Both the position numbers and the translations under genes were made by a program. Under the pieces are notes generated by a model. That model made no database searches and was not told where the DNA came from. It was given only the letters and a program-made list of their open reading frames with translations. Shown here one piece after another: positions 17,124-28,622 of a DNA stretch of 64,000 nt. The DNA is from Rhodosalinus sp041365695 (lineage in GTDB: Bacteria; Pseudomonadota; Alphaproteobacteria; Rhodobacterales; Rhodobacteraceae), in NCBI RefSeq assembly GCF_041365695.1, contig NZ_JBGFSJ010000001.1, positions 124,001 through 188,000 on the forward strand, in the 5' to 3' direction. The first letter of the stretch is position 1; every line of letters starts with the position of its first letter.

Positions 17124-19208
17124 ATGGAGACGATCCTGCTTTTCGCCCCGCTCGTGGGCGCGCTCGTCGCGGGTTTCGGCTGGCGGCTGACCGGCGAGAC
17201 CGCGGCGCAGTGGATCGCGACCGGACTTCTGGCCCTCTCCTGCCTTCTGTCGTGGATCGTTTTCCTGTCCTTCGACGGGGAAACCCAGCAGATCCAGATC
17301 CTGCGCTGGATCGAGAGCGGGACGCTCGCCACGGACTGGGCGATCCGGCTCGACCGGCTGACGGCGGTCATGCTGATCGTGATCACCACGGTCTCGGCGC
17401 TCGTGCACCTCTACAGCTTCGGCTACATGGCGCATGACGAGAACTTCCGCGAGGGAGAGCACTACAAGGCGCGCTTCTTCGCCTATCTCTCCTTCTTCAC
17501 CTTCGCCATGCTGATGCTGGTGACGGCCGACAACCTCGCGCAGATGTTCTTCGGCTGGGAGGGCGTGGGCCTCGCCTCCTACCTGCTGATCGGCTTCTAC
17601 TACCGCAAGCCCTCGGCGAACGCGGCCGCGATGAAGGCGTTCATCGTGAACCGCGTCGGCGATTTCGGCTTCGCGCTCGGGATCTTCGCGCTGTTCTTCC
17701 TGGTGGATTCCATCCAGCTTCAGGACATCTTCGAGGCCGCGCCGCAGATCGCCGAGACGCAGGTCACCTTCCTATGGGGATCCTGGAACGCGGCCGAACT
17801 CGTGGCCTTCCTGCTTTTCGTGGGTGCGATGGGCAAGTCGGCGCAACTCATCCTGCACACCTGGCTGCCCGACGCCATGGAAGGCCCGACGCCCGTCTCG
17901 GCGCTGATCCATGCCGCCACGATGGTGACGGCGGGGGTCTTCCTCGTCTGCCGGATGTCGCCCGTGATGGAATTCGCGCCCTCGGCGCAGACCTTCATCG
18001 TCTATCTCGGCGCCTTCACGGCCTTCTTCGCGGCCTCTGTCGGCCTCGTCCAGAACGACATCAAGCGGGTGATCGCCTATTCCACCTGCTCGCAGCTTGG
18101 CTACATGTTCGTCGCGGCGGGGGTCGGCGCCTACTCGGTGGCGATGTTCCACCTCTTCACCCACGCCTTCTTCAAGGCGCTCCTCTTCCTCGGCGCGGGC
18201 TCGGTGATCCACGGGATGCACCACGAGCAGGACATGCGGAAATACGGCGGCCTGCGCCGGAAGATGCCGATGACCTTCTGGGCCATGCTGGTGGGCACAC
18301 TCGCCATCACCGGCGTCGGCGTGCCGGCGGTGCTTTTCACCGCCGGCGGGATTCCGATCGGCCTTGCCGGCTTCCAGTCGAAGGACGCGGTGGTGGAAAG
18401 CGTCTTCGCCGGCACGGATGGGGGCGCCGCCTTCTGGCTGCTGGTGGTCTCGGCGCTCTTCACCTCCTTCTACTCCTGGCGGCTGATGTTCCTGACCTTC
18501 TGGGGCGCGCCGCGCGGCGACAGGCACACCCACGAGCACGCCCATGAAAGCCCCACGGTGATGCTCGCGCCGCTCGGCGTGCTGGGTCTCGGCGCGGTGA
18601 CGGCGGGCATGATCTGGTACAACGCCTTCTTCGGGCACACCGACACCGTGGCGAAATTCTTCGGCGTGCCCTATGCCGAGGCCGCGGCGGAAGAGGACCA
18701 CGGCGAGGCCGAGGCGGGCAAGGGCGCGCATCACTACGTCTTCGCCGGCGAACCGGGGCAGGGCGCGATCTATGTCGCGCCCGGCAACGACGTGATCAAC
18801 GAGGCGCACGAGGTGCCGAAATGGGTCAAGACGAGCCCCTTCCTCGCCATGCTGATCGGGCTGGGCGTCGCCTACTGGTTCTACATCGCGAACCCCGCGC
18901 TGCCCGGGCGCCTCGCGCAAAGCCAGCGGCCGCTTTACCTCTTCCTGCTCAACAAGTGGTATTTCGACGAGGTGTACGATTTCGTCTTCGTGCGTCCGAT
19001 GCGGGCGACGGCGCGGGTGCTCTGGCGGCGCGGTGACGGCGACGTGATCGACGGCACCATCAACGGCATCGCCATGGGAGCGATCCCGTGGCTCACGCGG
19101 CTCGCGGGGCGCGCGCAGACCGGATACATCTTCACCTACGCGCTTGCGATGGTTCTGGGCCTCGTGGGGCTGATCGCCTGGGTCACCTTCGCCGGGGGGG
19201 CGCGCTGA
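17124..19208 (+). CDS. nuoL: NADH-quinone oxidoreductase subunit L (antiporter-like)
   Basis: Distal proton pump of complex I with the long lateral helix. 694 residues. The key glutamate in FGWEGVGLASYL is Glu146; HTWLPDAMEGPTPVSALIHA is the conserved lysine/histidine-helix region. A His-rich loop (HTHEHAHES) follows LTFWGAPRGDR. The C-terminal part includes LLNKWYFDEVYD, typical of bacterial NuoL. The stop overlaps nuoM as TGATG. Confidence 0.98.
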   Translation: METILLFAPLVGALVAGFGWRLTGETAAQWIATGLLALSCLLSWIVFLSFDGETQQIQILRWIESGTLATDWAIRLDRLTAVMLIVITTVSALVHLYSFGYMAHDENFREGEHYKARFFAYLSFFTFAMLMLVTADNLAQMFFGWEGVGLASYLLIGFYYRKPSANAAAMKAFIVNRVGDFGFALGIFALFFLVDSIQLQDIFEAAPQIAETQVTFLWGSWNAAELVAFLLFVGAMGKSAQLILHTWLPDAMEGPTPVSALIHAATMVTAGVFLVCRMSPVMEFAPSAQTFIVYLGAFTAFFAASVGLVQNDIKRVIAYSTCSQLGYMFVAAGVGAYSVAMFHLFTHAFFKALLFLGAGSVIHGMHHEQDMRKYGGLRRKMPMTFWAMLVGTLAITGVGVPAVLFTAGGIPIGLAGFQSKDAVVESVFAGTDGGAAFWLLVVSALFTSFYSWRLMFLTFWGAPRGDRHTHEHAHESPTVMLAPLGVLGLGAVTAGMIWYNAFFGHTDTVAKFFGVPYAEAAAEEDHGEAEAGKGAHHYVFAGEPGQGAIYVAPGNDVINEAHEVPKWVKTSPFLAMLIGLGVAYWFYIANPALPGRLAQSQRPLYLFLLNKWYFDEVYDFVFVRPMRATARVLWRRGDGDVIDGTINGIAMGAIPWLTRLAGRAQTGYIFTYALAMVLGLVGLIAWVTFAGGAR

Positions 19209-20752
19209 TGGACAACCTGCTTTCCATCGTCACCTTCACGCCGGCGCTCGCCGCGCTGATCCTGCTCGTCTTCCTCAGGGGCGACGACGAGGCCGCGCAG
19301 CGCAACGCCAAGTGGCTCGCGCTGATCGCGACCTCGGCCACCTTCCTCGTGTCGCTCTTCATCCTGGCGCAGTTCGACCCGTCCGACACCGGCTTCCAGA
19401 TGGTGGAGGAGGGCGCGTGGATCCTCGGGCTGTCCTACAAGATGGGCGTGGACGGGATCAGCGTGCTTTTCGTCATGCTGACCACCTTCATCATGCCGCT
19501 CGCCATCGCCGCGTCGTGGAGCGTCACGCATCGCGTGAAGGAATACATGGTCGCGTTCCTCGTGCTCGAGACGCTGATGCTGGGCGTCTTCATGGCGCTC
19601 GACCTCGTGCTCTTCTACCTCTTCTTCGAGGCGGGCCTCATTCCGATGTTCCTCATCATCGGGATCTGGGGCGGCAAGGCGCGTATCTACGCCGCGTTCA
19701 AGTTCTTCCTCTACACCTTCCTCGGCTCGGTCCTGATGCTGGTGGCCATGGTGGCGATGTATGTCGATGCGGGCACGTCGGACATCCCGGCGCTGCTGAA
19801 CCACCGCTTCGGCACGGACAGCTTCAGCCTTCTGGGCATCCAGGTGATCGGCGGCGCGCAGACGCTGATGTTCCTGGCCTTCTTCGCGTCCTTCGCGGTG
19901 AAGATGCCGATGTGGCCGGTGCACACCTGGCTGCCCGACGCGCATGTGCAGGCGCCCACGGCCGGATCCGTGGTGCTCGCCGCGATCCTGCTGAAGATGG
20001 GCGGCTACGGTTTCCTGCGCTTCAGCCTGCCGATGTTCCCGGTCGGGGCCGAGGTGATGACGCCGCTGGTGCTGTGGATGAGCGCGATCGCGATCGTCTA
20101 CACCTCGCTGGTGGCGCTCGCGCAGGAGGACATGAAGAAGCTGATCGCCTACTCCTCGGTGGCGCATATGGGCTTCGTGACGATGGGCATCTTCGCGGCC
20201 AACCAGCAGGGCGTGGACGGCGCGATCTTCCAGATGATCAGCCACGGCTTCATCTCGGGCGCGCTCTTCCTCTGCGTGGGGGTCATCTACGACCGGATGC
20301 ACACGCGCGAGATCGAAGCCTATGGCGGTCTCGTGCACCGGATGCCCGCCTATGCCGCGGTCTTCATGCTGTTCACCATGGCCAATGTCGGCCTGCCCGG
20401 CACCTCGGGCTTCGTGGGCGAGTTCCTGACGCTGACGGGCGCGTTTCAGGTCAATACCTGGGTCACTGCCGTCGCGGCCACCGGCGTGATCCTCTCGGCC
20501 GCGTATGCGCTCTGGCTCTACCGGCGCGTCGTCTTCGGCGACCTCATCAAGGCGTCGCTCCGGTCCATCGCCGACATGGACCGGCGCGAGAGGGCGATCT
20601 TCGCGCCGCTCGTGGTCATGACGCTGCTGCTGGGCGTCTATCCCGCGCTCGTGACCGACATCATCGGCCCGTCGGTCGGCGCGCTGGTGTCCGATTATCA
20701 AACCGCCCTGGCGGAGCATGCGGCGACCGGCATGGTCGCGCGCGCCGAATGA
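19208..20752 (+). CDS. nuoM: NADH-quinone oxidoreductase subunit M (antiporter-like)
   Basis: Second antiporter-like proton pump. 514 residues. Glu141 lies in LFYLFFEAGLIPMFLI, the conserved essential glutamate helix; HTWLPDAHVQAPTAGSVVLA is the central conserved region. The start at 19208 uses the TGATG overlap with nuoL and gives MDNLLSIVTFTPALAAL. Confidence 0.98.
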   Translation: MDNLLSIVTFTPALAALILLVFLRGDDEAAQRNAKWLALIATSATFLVSLFILAQFDPSDTGFQMVEEGAWILGLSYKMGVDGISVLFVMLTTFIMPLAIAASWSVTHRVKEYMVAFLVLETLMLGVFMALDLVLFYLFFEAGLIPMFLIIGIWGGKARIYAAFKFFLYTFLGSVLMLVAMVAMYVDAGTSDIPALLNHRFGTDSFSLLGIQVIGGAQTLMFLAFFASFAVKMPMWPVHTWLPDAHVQAPTAGSVVLAAILLKMGGYGFLRFSLPMFPVGAEVMTPLVLWMSAIAIVYTSLVALAQEDMKKLIAYSSVAHMGFVTMGIFAANQQGVDGAIFQMISHGFISGALFLCVGVIYDRMHTREIEAYGGLVHRMPAYAAVFMLFTMANVGLPGTSGFVGEFLTLTGAFQVNTWVTAVAATGVILSAAYALWLYRRVVFGDLIKASLRSIADMDRRERAIFAPLVVMTLLLGVYPALVTDIIGPSVGALVSDYQTALAEHAATGMVARAE

Positions 20753-20765
20753 ACGGGAGCCCCTG

Positions 20766-22208
20766 ATGATCCAGGCCGATCTCAACATCCTTCTGCCAGA
20801 GCTCCTGCTGTCGGTTTACGCGCTGGGCGCGCTCGTGGCCGCGGCCTACACCGGCAAGGACCGCATCGCGCCATCGCTGACCTGGGGCACCGCCGCGATC
20901 TTCGTCGTGCTTGCCGCCTGGATCGGTCTGCGCGGCGAGGGCGTGCAAATCGCCTTCGGCGGAATGTTCGTCGACGACGGCTTCGCGCGGTTCGCCAAGG
21001 TCGCGATCCTCTTGTCCGCCGCGGCGGTGCTCGCGATCAGCCAAGACTACATGGAGCGGCGAGGCTTGTTGCGGTTCGAGTTTCCGCTTCTCGTCGCGCT
21101 TGCCGTGGTCGGCATGATGGTGATGGTGTCCGCCGGAGACCTGATGGCGCTCTACATGGGGCTGGAGCTGCAATCGCTCGCGCTTTACGTCGTCGCCGCG
21201 ATGCGCCGCGACAGCGCGAAGTCGACCGAGGCGGGGCTGAAATACTTTATGCTGGGCGCGCTGTCCTCCGGCCTGCTGCTCTACGGCGCCTCGCTCACCT
21301 ACGGCTATGCCGGCACCACGCTCTTCACCGGCGTGATCGAGGCCGCGGGCGAGGGGCGGGCCGATCTGGGGCTTCTGATCGGCCTCGTGCTCGTGGCGTG
21401 CGGGCTGGCCTTCAAGGTTTCCGCCGTGCCGTTCCACATGTGGACGCCCGACGTCTACGAGGGGGCGCCCACGCCCGTGACGGCGTTCCTGTCCACCGCG
21501 CCCAAGATCGCCGCCATGGCGCTTTTCGCGCGGGTGCTGCACGACGCGTTCGGCGGGATCGTGGCGGACTGGCAGCAGGTCATCGCGCTCCTGTCGCTGC
21601 TGTCGATGTTCCTGGGCGGGATCGCCGCGATCGGCCAGACCAACATCAAGCGGCTGATGGCCTATTCCTCCATCGCGCATATGGGCTACGCGCTCATGGG
21701 CCTTGCCGCCGGAACGGCCTTCGGCGTGCAGGCCATGCTCGTCTACATGGCGATCTACGTCGCGATGAGTGTCGGAACCTTCGCGTTCATCCTCTCGATG
21801 GAGAGGGACGGCCAGCCAGTGACGGATATCGGTTCGCTCCACATGTTCTCGCGCGTCGAACCGGGGCGCGCCTTCGCGATGCTGGTCCTCCTTTTCAGCC
21901 TCGCGGGGGTTCCGCCGCTTCTGGGCTTCTTCGGCAAGCTCTACGTGCTGCGCGCGGCCTATGAGGGCGGGCTCGTCTGGCTGGCCGTGGCGGGCGTCGT
22001 GGCCTCCGTCATCGGTGCGTTCTACTACCTGCGCATCGTCTACTACATGTATTTCGGCGAGGAGCGTGCCGAGCCGCTCGAGGCAGGGGGCGGCCCGGTG
22101 CTCTGGGGGATGCTGATGGCCTCCGCGGTGGCCATGCTCGTCGGCATCGTCAACCTGTTCGGGATCGAGGGCGCGGCGGCCGCCGCCGCGGCGGCGCTTG
22201 TCAACTGA
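20766..22208 (+). CDS. nuoN: NADH-quinone oxidoreductase subunit N (antiporter-like)
   Basis: Third antiporter-like proton pump, 480 residues. MALYMGLELQSLALYV carries the conserved glutamate, and FHMWTPDVYEGAPTPVTAFL is the central motif. The start at 20766 lies 13 bases after nuoM. The end overlaps the birA start by 11 bases. It closes the structural nuo set. Confidence 0.98.
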   Translation: MIQADLNILLPELLLSVYALGALVAAAYTGKDRIAPSLTWGTAAIFVVLAAWIGLRGEGVQIAFGGMFVDDGFARFAKVAILLSAAAVLAISQDYMERRGLLRFEFPLLVALAVVGMMVMVSAGDLMALYMGLELQSLALYVVAAMRRDSAKSTEAGLKYFMLGALSSGLLLYGASLTYGYAGTTLFTGVIEAAGEGRADLGLLIGLVLVACGLAFKVSAVPFHMWTPDVYEGAPTPVTAFLSTAPKIAAMALFARVLHDAFGGIVADWQQVIALLSLLSMFLGGIAAIGQTNIKRLMAYSSIAHMGYALMGLAAGTAFGVQAMLVYMAIYVAMSVGTFAFILSMERDGQPVTDIGSLHMFSRVEPGRAFAMLVLLFSLAGVPPLLGFFGKLYVLRAAYEGGLVWLAVAGVVASVIGAFYYLRIVYYMYFGEERAEPLEAGGGPVLWGMLMASAVAMLVGIVNLFGIEGAAAAAAAALVN

Positions 22209-22965
22209 CGCGCACCAGCCGCAGGGCTGGCCTGCCGCCTATGACCGGATCGTCCTCGACGAAGCGCCCTCCACCATGACCGAGGCGCGCGCGCGCGCGC
22301 CCTCCCTTTCGCGGCCCGCGTGGATCATGGCGCATCGCCAGACCGCCGGGCGCGGACGGCGCGGCCGCGCCTGGGCCGATCCGCCGGGCAATTTCGCCGC
22401 GACGCTCGTGCTGCGCGAGGATGACCCGCGCCGCGCCGCGTTGCGGTCCTTCGTGGCCGCGCTCGCGCTTTACGACACGGTCGCGGTTCTCGGCGCGCGG
22501 CCCGAGGGGCTGGGGCTCAAATGGCCCAACGACGTGCTGCTCAACGGGGGCAAGCTGGCCGGCATCCTGCTCGAAAGCCTGCCGGGCGGCGCGCTCGCCA
22601 TCGGCGTCGGCGTCAATCTGCGCCATGCCCCCGAGCCGGAACGGCTGGAACAGGGGGCGCTCCGGCCCGTGGCGCTTCTGCACGAGACCGGCGCGGCGGT
22701 GCCGCCCGAGGCGTTCCTCGACCATCTCGCAAGCGCCTTCGACATGCGCGAGGGGCAGTTCGCCACCTTCGGCTTCGCGCCGATCCGTACCGCCTGGCTC
22801 GACCGGGCCGCACGGATCGGCCAGCCGCTGACCGCGCGGATCGGCCCGCGCGAGGTCACGGGCACGTTCGAGACGGTGGACGAGGCGGGCAACCTCATCC
22901 TGCGAACGCCGCGCGGGCGCGAGGCCATCGCCGCCGCGGATGTCTACTTTCCCGAGGGGGTCTGA
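22198..22965 (+). CDS. birA: biotin--[acetyl-CoA-carboxylase] ligase, catalytic domain only
   Basis: Joins biotin to the carrier protein of acetyl-CoA carboxylase. HRQTAGRGRRGRAW (biotinyl-AMP binding), LGLKWPNDVLL and GKLAGILLES are classic motifs. 255 residues with no N-terminal DNA-binding domain, so this is a class I enzyme, not a repressor. The only sensible start is the TTG at 22198 inside the nuoN end, giving an 11-base overlap. Position after nuoN is a known Paracoccus-type arrangement, as I recall. Confidence 0.95.
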   Translation: MSTDAHQPQGWPAAYDRIVLDEAPSTMTEARARAPSLSRPAWIMAHRQTAGRGRRGRAWADPPGNFAATLVLREDDPRRAALRSFVAALALYDTVAVLGARPEGLGLKWPNDVLLNGGKLAGILLESLPGGALAIGVGVNLRHAPEPERLEQGALRPVALLHETGAAVPPEAFLDHLASAFDMREGQFATFGFAPIRTAWLDRAARIGQPLTARIGPREVTGTFETVDEAGNLILRTPRGREAIAAADVYFPEGV

Positions 22966-22970
22966 GGGCG

Positions 22971-23753
22971 ATGCTACTCGCGGTCGATTGCGGCAACACC
23001 AACACCGTCTTCTCGATCTGGGACGGGGAGCGGTTCGTCGCCAGCTGGCGCATGGCGACCCAGCACCAGCGCACGGCGGATGAATACTACGTCTGGCTGT
23101 CCACGCTCAAATCCTTTCAGAAGATCGAGACCGCGATCACCGACGTGATCGTGTCCTCGACCGTGCCGCGGGTGGTGTTCAACCTTCGCGTCCTGTCGGA
23201 CCGCTATTTCAACACGCGGCCGCTGGTCGTCGGCCGGCCCGACTGTTTGTTGCCCGTCGATATCCGGGTCGATCCGGGCACGCAGGTGGGGCCCGACCGG
23301 CTGGTCAACACCGTCGCGGGCTTCGACCGTTACGGCGGCGACCTGATCGTGGTGGACTTCGGCACCGCGACGACCTTCGACGTCGTCGATGGCGACGGCG
23401 CCTATGTCGGCGGGGTGATCGCGCCCGGGGTTAACCTCTCGCTCGCCGCGCTGCACGAGGCCGCGGCCGCCCTGCCGCATGTGGACATCTCGCGGCCGCA
23501 GCGGGTCGTGGGCACCAACACCGTGGCCTGCATGCAATCGGGGATCTTCTGGGGCTATGTCGGGCTGATCCGCGAGATCTGCACCCGCATCAAGGCAGAA
23601 CGCGACCGGCCGATGAAGGTCATCTCCACGGGCGGGCTCGCGCCGCTCTTCCAGCAGGCCGAAACCCTTTTCGACACTTTCGACGACGATCTGACGATGC
23701 ACGGCCTTGCCGTGGTCCACGCCTACAACAAGAAGAACGGAGCGACGCCATGA
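22971..23753 (+). CDS. coaX: type III pantothenate kinase
   Basis: First step of coenzyme A synthesis. ASKHA-fold motifs: AVDCGNTNTVF (phosphate 1), GPDRLVNTVAG and VVDFGTATTFDVV (phosphate 2/catalytic Asp). 260 residues, normal. Starts six bases after birA and overlaps the RNase J start as ATGA. Confidence 0.96.
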   Translation: MLLAVDCGNTNTVFSIWDGERFVASWRMATQHQRTADEYYVWLSTLKSFQKIETAITDVIVSSTVPRVVFNLRVLSDRYFNTRPLVVGRPDCLLPVDIRVDPGTQVGPDRLVNTVAGFDRYGGDLIVVDFGTATTFDVVDGDGAYVGGVIAPGVNLSLAALHEAAAALPHVDISRPQRVVGTNTVACMQSGIFWGYVGLIREICTRIKAERDRPMKVISTGGLAPLFQQAETLFDTFDDDLTMHGLAVVHAYNKKNGATP

Positions 23754-25420
23754 GCAGCGACCGACTGATCTATCTTCCCCTCGGCGGTGCCGGCGAGGTC
23801 GGGATGAACGCCTATGTCTTCGGCTACGGACCGAAGAACAAGGAGCGGCTTATCCTCGTGGACCTCGGCGTGACCTTCCCCGACATGGACACGAGCCCCG
23901 GGGTCGACCTGATCTTTCCCGACATCGCCTGGCTCGAGGCGCGCCGCGACCGGCTGGAGGCGATCTTCATCACCCACGCGCACGAGGACCATGTGGGCGC
24001 GCTCGGTCATCTGTGGTCGCGGCTTGGTGCGCCGGTCTATGCGCGCAGCTTCACCGCCGAGATCGCGCGCGGCAAGATGGAAGAGCACGGCCAGCCCGAG
24101 CGCGTGGTCAAGGTGGTCGAGCCGATGCCCGACATGACCGAGGCGGGGCCCTTCCGCGTGGGCTTTCTGCCCGTCTCGCATTCGATCCCGGAAAGCTCGG
24201 CGCTGGTGATCGACACGCCCGCGGGGCGCGTCGTGCATACCGCGGATTTCAAGATCGATCGCGACCCGGTGGTGGGTGATGCCTTCGACGACGAGGCCTG
24301 GGCCGAGGCGGCGAAGCCCGGGGTCCGTGCGTTGATGTGCGACTCGACGAATGTCTTCACGCAGCATCCCGGCCGGTCGGAGTCCACGCTCGGCCCTGCG
24401 ATCGAGGCGCTGGTGGGCGGCGCCTCGGGCATGTTCATGGCGACGACCTTCGCCTCGAACGTGGCGCGGCTGAAGACGCTGGCCGAGGCGGGCCAGCGTG
24501 CCGGACGGTCGATCTGCCTGATCGGGCGCTCGATGAAGCGCATGGTCGAGGCGTCGGTTCAGACCGGCGTGCTGAAGGGGTTCCCGCCGGTGATCAGCCC
24601 CGAGGACGCCGCCCGCGTTCCGCGCGAGAACCTGATGGTGATCGTCACCGGCAGCCAGGGCGAGCGGCGCGCCGCCTCGGCGCAGCTCGCCCGGGGCGGC
24701 GCCTATCAGGGGCTCGAGCTCAAGGCCGGCGACACGTTCCTGTTCTCGTCGCGCACGATCCCCGGAAACGAGCGGGGTGTCCTGCGCGTGATCAACCAGC
24801 TTTCGGAGCTGGGCGTGGACGTGGTCGACGACGCCACGGACCGCTACCACGTCTCGGGCCACGCGAACCGCCCCGATCTCGAAGCGATGCATGCGCTGAT
24901 GCGGCCGCAGATGGTGATCCCGATGCATGGCGAGCACCGGATGCTGCGCGAGCATGTGAAGATCGCGAAGGCCAAGGGCATCGAGGCGGCCATCGCCGTC
25001 AACGGGACCATGCTGGATCTCACCGGCGAGGCGCCGGCGGTCTGCGACTATGTCGAGACCGGGCGCACCTATCTCGACGGCGCGGTGCAGGTCGGCGCGC
25101 TCGACGGGATCGTGCGTGACCGCATCCGGATGGCGCTGAACGGCCACGTGATCGTGACCGTGATCCTCGACGAGGACGACGAGCCCGTGGGCGATCCGTG
25201 GTGCGACCTGATGGGCCTTGCCGGGACGGGCCGCTCGGACGCGCCGCTGACCGACGTTCTGGAAGAGGATCTTTCGCAGTTCATCGGGCGCGCGGCGCGG
25301 AAGGTCCGCGCCGACGACGACAAGCTCGAGGAAGGCATGCGCCGCGTGGTGCGCCAGAGCGCCCTGAACGAGATCGGCAAGAAGCCCGAGGTGACGGTGG
25401 TGATCAGCCGCCTGAGCTGA
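23750..25420 (+). CDS. rnj: ribonuclease J
   Basis: Metallo-beta-lactamase/beta-CASP ribonuclease for mRNA decay and rRNA maturation. The metal-binding motif ITHAHEDHVGAL covers His76, His78, Asp80 and His81, and the beta-CASP part contains MCDSTNVF and later VSGHANRPDLEAM. 556 residues, usual for RNase J. The start is fixed by the ATGA overlap with coaX. Last gene of the plus-strand series. Confidence 0.95.
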   Translation: MSSDRLIYLPLGGAGEVGMNAYVFGYGPKNKERLILVDLGVTFPDMDTSPGVDLIFPDIAWLEARRDRLEAIFITHAHEDHVGALGHLWSRLGAPVYARSFTAEIARGKMEEHGQPERVVKVVEPMPDMTEAGPFRVGFLPVSHSIPESSALVIDTPAGRVVHTADFKIDRDPVVGDAFDDEAWAEAAKPGVRALMCDSTNVFTQHPGRSESTLGPAIEALVGGASGMFMATTFASNVARLKTLAEAGQRAGRSICLIGRSMKRMVEASVQTGVLKGFPPVISPEDAARVPRENLMVIVTGSQGERRAASAQLARGGAYQGLELKAGDTFLFSSRTIPGNERGVLRVINQLSELGVDVVDDATDRYHVSGHANRPDLEAMHALMRPQMVIPMHGEHRMLREHVKIAKAKGIEAAIAVNGTMLDLTGEAPAVCDYVETGRTYLDGAVQVGALDGIVRDRIRMALNGHVIVTVILDEDDEPVGDPWCDLMGLAGTGRSDAPLTDVLEEDLSQFIGRAARKVRADDDKLEEGMRRVVRQSALNEIGKKPEVTVVISRLS

Positions 25421-25531
25421 GCGCCGCCGGGCCATCGCTTGCGCGGCGGGCCCGGCGCCCGGGCGGCGGGGGTGTCCCTGGCAGGGGCGTGTCCGTGTGC
25501 GCGATCGCGCGAAATGGCGCGCCCTTGCGCA

Positions 25532-25556
25532 CGCCGTGCGCGTCATCCGCACGGCG
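25532..25556. terminator. inverted repeat between convergent genes, possible bidirectional terminator
   Basis: CGCCGTGCG (25532-25540) and CGCACGGCG (25548-25556) form a perfect 9-bp stem with a 7-base loop between the convergent RNase J and DEAD-box helicase genes. There is no T-tract, so termination is plausible but unproven. Confidence 0.45.
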
Positions 25557-25614
25557 CGAGAACCGCATCGGGTCGGCGGGCGGGGCCTTCGCGGAGGCGC
25601 TCCGCGGACGCGGG

Positions 25615-27090
<1,476 letters not shown>

Positions 27091-27283
27091 GTGCATCCGT
27101 GGTTTACGGACACGCGTGGCCCGTAGCGTCTGGTATGGCGGCGCTCACGCCCATGATAGGCGGCGCGCCAGGTCGGCCCGTGTGGGCGCATCTACCCGAA
27201 AATTCGTGCCGGGGTCAATCCGCGGCGCTCCCAACGCGAAGAAGGGGGTATTTCGGGCCGGATCGTCGCGAAACGGGCAACAG

Positions 27284-28594
27284 TCACACGCCCAACCTGT
27301 CGCGCAGCGCGTACCAGCTCATCGCGAGGACGAGGAGCGGGCTGCGCACCAGCGTACCGCCCGGAAAGGCCGGCGCTGGCACCGAGGCCATGGTGTCGAA
27401 ACCCGCGCTTTCGCCGGCCACGGCGTCCGCCAGAAGCTTGCCGGCCAGCGTGGCGTTGCCCACCCCGTGCCCCGAGTAGCCGGAAGCCGACAGGACCTGC
27501 CGCCCGACCCGCGCGAGATAGGGCATCCGCCGCATGGTGATCGCGAGCGTGCCGCCCCAGGCATAGTCGATCGGCACGTCCGCGAGATGCGGAAAGACCC
27601 GCGCCATCGGCCGGCGCACCAGCGCGGCGATATCGCGCGGGAAGCGGTAGCCGTAGCTTTCGCCCCCGCCGAAGAGAAGCCGCCCGTCATGGCTCAGCCG
27701 GAAGTAGTTCACCACGAACTTGGTGTCCGCGACGGCGACGTCCCGGGTGAGCACCTGGGCCGTCCGCGCGCCCAGCGGCTCGGTGGCCGCGACGAAGTTG
27801 TTGATCGGCATGACGCGCGCCGCGACCTGCCGGTTCAGCCCGCCGAGATAGCCGTTGCAGGCCAGGATCACGTGCTCGGCCTCGACACGGCCCTCCTCGG
27901 TCCGCAGGACGGGGCGCGCGCCGCTGTCGTCGATCTCCGCGACGCGGGTCGTCTCGTGGATGCGCGCGCCGGCAGCCTCTGCCGCGCGGGCGAGGCCCAA
28001 CGCGAAAGCCAGCGGATGCAGGTGGCCCGCGCCCATGTCGAGGGTGCCGCCGCGATAGCGCGGCGAGGGGCAGAGCGCGTGGCCGGCCTCGGCGTCGAGC
28101 GCTTCGATCTCCGCGTAGCCGTAGCGATGTTGCAGCGTCTCGGCCTCCTCGTGCAGCTCCCGCCGCTCGGCGTCGGAATAGGCCATGTGGGCCACGCCCG
28201 GCTTGAGATGGCAGTCGATGCCGTGGCGTGCGGTGAGGTCCTTCACGAGGGCCTTGGCGTCCTGGCCGAGCGCCCAGAGCCTGTCCGCCGCCTCGGCGCC
28301 CAGAAGCCGGGTCAGCTCCGCCTGGCCGACCCGCTGGCCGCTGCCCAGCTGCCCGCCGTTGCGCCCCGACGCGCCGAAGCCCGCGCGGTGCGCCTCCAGC
28401 ACCACGACGTCGTGGCCGCGTTCGGCCAGATGGAGCGCGGCCGAGAGCCCGGTGAAGCCCGCGCCCACGATGCACACATCGGCACGGATCTCCTCGCGCA
28501 GCGGCGCGCGAGGCGCCGGCGTCTCCACCGTCGCGGCATACCAGCTCGCGGGATAGCGGCCCGGCCGGTCATTGGCGTAAAGCAGGTTCGTCAT
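27284..28594 (-). CDS. FAD-dependent amine oxidoreductase, gamma-glutamylputrescine oxidase-like (PuuB)
   Basis: 436 residues, DAO family. The FAD-binding Rossmann motif is VCIVGAGFTGLSAALHLAE (40-58), followed by the acidic strand end DVVVLEA; SGYSGHGVG near the C-terminus is the second flavin-contacting motif. With the adjacent glutamine-synthetase-like ligases it fits the gamma-glutamylated putrescine pathway: ligase joins glutamate to the amine, this enzyme oxidises it. Other amines are possible substrates. 28 bases downstream of the ligase gene, same operon. Confidence 0.85.
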   Translation of the reverse strand: MTNLLYANDRPGRYPASWYAATVETPAPRAPLREEIRADVCIVGAGFTGLSAALHLAERGHDVVVLEAHRAGFGASGRNGGQLGSGQRVGQAELTRLLGAEAADRLWALGQDAKALVKDLTARHGIDCHLKPGVAHMAYSDAERRELHEEAETLQHRYGYAEIEALDAEAGHALCPSPRYRGGTLDMGAGHLHPLAFALGLARAAEAAGARIHETTRVAEIDDSGARPVLRTEEGRVEAEHVILACNGYLGGLNRQVAARVMPINNFVAATEPLGARTAQVLTRDVAVADTKFVVNYFRLSHDGRLLFGGGESYGYRFPRDIAALVRRPMARVFPHLADVPIDYAWGGTLAITMRRMPYLARVGRQVLSASGYSGHGVGNATLAGKLLADAVAGESAGFDTMASVPAPAFPGGTLVRSPLLVLAMSWYALRDRLGV

Positions 28595-28622
28595 GCCAGG
28601 GCGCGCTCCTTGCGCGGTATCG

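Noticed and set aside
22285..22305. Run of alternating GC in birA
   Set aside because: It encodes part of the normal birA chain (EARARAPS) and needs no special explanation.
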